A stretch of DNA of 64,000 nucleotides, from NCBI RefSeq assembly GCF_900113125.1, contig NZ_FOOG01000002.1, positions 161,948 through 225,947 of the forward strand, in the 5' to 3' direction. Positions within the stretch are counted from its first letter, which is position 1, and each line of letters opens with the position of its first letter. The position numbers were made by a program, and so were the translations under genes. Source of the stretch: Halobacillus alkaliphilus. Lineage in GTDB: Bacteria; Bacillota; Bacilli; Bacillales; Halobacillaceae. This document shows, piece after piece, positions 63,553-64,000 of the stretch. A model generated the notes under the pieces. That model was not told where the DNA came from. It worked only from the letters and a program-made list of their open reading frames with translations, and did not search any database.

Positions 63553-63577
63553 TATATACCCATACCACGGAAGGTAT
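63553..63577 (-). promoter_or_regulatory. Candidate copper-responsive promoter of the SHOCT-oxidase operon
   Basis: On the minus strand ATACCTTCCGTGGTAT (63562-63577) precedes GGGTATATAAAAGG, whose TATATA (63553-63558) can serve as -10. This mirrors the arrangement at copZ, where the same kind of palindrome runs into GGGTATATTAAG. The -35 is weak. Confidence 0.55.
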
Positions 63578-63847
63578 ATGATTAATCTTAAAAAAATAAA
63601 GCTTTCCAATAGGCTGCATCTTTTTCGTGGCACGTATTTTTCTTTTCATAACCGTATGCATATTTATAGTAATAAAATTCTTTGCAAAATTTGTGCAGAA
63701 ATTCTGATGAATCTTAAAAATCACAGTCAGCAAAAAGACTACCCTTCTCTATGACAGGATAGTCTGATTTCTACGATGACTATTAAAGATAAGCTTCCAT
63801 TAGTTGAAGACTTGATTTCGAGATAAATTAAGTCCATTTTCAAAAAA

Positions 63848-64000
63848 GGGTGGGGCGGCTACGGAAACAACTCGCTTTCCTGCGGGGGAACTGGCAAGCC
63901 TCCTCAGTCGTTAACTCCTTGTGGGGTCTCGCCTAGCTCCTTCTCCCGCGGGAGTCTCGTCGTTTCCTCCGCCACCCCAACGATATTTAGTGAACAGACC
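63848..64000 (-). repeat. Interspersed GC-rich repeat, family A, cut by window end
   Basis: Contains GGGGCGGCTACGGAAACAAC, CTTTCCTGCGGGGGAAC, GGCAAGCCTCCTCAG, GTGGGGTCTCGCCTAGC and CTCCCGCGGGAGTCTCG, with outer GGGGTGGCGG pairing. The tail GTGAACAGACC is truncated by the end of the window. A flank with ATTTCGAGA lies at about 63814-63822. The 63578-63847 part has no supported gene. Confidence 0.85.

Noticed and set aside
63409..63733. Minus-strand frames upstream of the SHOCT gene
   Set aside because: They overlap the SHOCT gene and its promoter in another frame and have lysine/arginine-rich, non-family sequences without ribosome sites.
1..64000. CRISPR array, tRNA, rRNA, prophage or defence island
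   Set aside because: No regularly spaced short repeats, no cloverleaf or rRNA sequence, and no phage structural or nuclease-defence gene families were recognised.

Overview
The window looks like chromosome of a Gram-positive, probably halophilic member of the Bacillaceae (Halobacillus / Virgibacillus / Pontibacillus-like). The evidence is the combination of SecA2, SlaP, CsaB, many SLH-anchored exoenzymes, strong GGAGG ribosome binding sites, acidic secreted domains and Bacillaceae-type interspersed GC-rich repeats. The genus assignment is inference only. No rRNA, tRNA, CRISPR array, transposase or phage gene was seen.

Region 1 (1-20.6 kb, all minus strand) is a Wzx/Wzy-type surface polysaccharide locus. 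A regulatory block (CapA-like chain-length modulator, CapB-like tyrosine kinase, CapC-like PHP phosphatase) is followed by a membrane 4,6-dehydratase, a phosphoglycosyl transferase, an HpcH/HpaI aldolase, an acyltransferase, a 2-hydroxyacid dehydrogenase, four glycosyltransferase-like genes, a Wzy, a three-gene UDP-deoxyaminosugar pathway, a Wzx, UDP-glucose dehydrogenase and the start of a UDP-glucuronate epimerase. The part left of about 15.4 kb is much more AT-rich than the rest. It abuts a decayed second copy of the dehydratase gene, which suggests an acquired cassette.

Region 2 (21.3-50.8 kb) is an S-layer-type surface anchoring island. It has eight proteins with three SLH domains each: an NlpC/P60 hydrolase, three subtilases, a ComEC-like metallohydrolase fused to a ComEA-like HhH domain, a 5'-nucleotidase, an amidase and a glucosaminidase. 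It also has the accessory export pair SecA2-SlaP and a secondary wall polymer module: TagA/WecG-like transferase, MOP flippase, DUF5693-type membrane protein and the pyruvyltransferase CsaB. CsaB modifies the wall polymer, SLH domains bind it, and SecA2/SlaP probably help export SLH proteins. No classical S-layer structural protein is in the window.

Region 3 (50.8-64 kb) holds a 47-aa small gene, a Cache-domain chemoreceptor, small membrane proteins and lipoproteins, and a copper / extracytoplasmic redox group. That group comprises a cupredoxin lipoprotein, an operon of BNR-repeat lipoprotein, ResA-like thioredoxin, CcdA, histidine kinase and response regulator, then CopZ, a multicopper oxidase and a SHOCT protein. 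Similar ATACC...GGTAT pseudo-palindromes lie in the promoters of copZ and of the oxidase operon.

Non-coding structure is prominent. There are seven copies of two related GC-rich repeat families (A and B) whose closing stem covaries between copies, two of them arranged as an A+B composite in opposite orientation at 38.8-39.2 kb and 49.2-49.7 kb. A pair of perfect palindromes with compensated base changes brackets the ComEC-like/DUF3006 gene pair. A 26-bp-arm palindrome lies in the divergent region upstream of the capsule operon.
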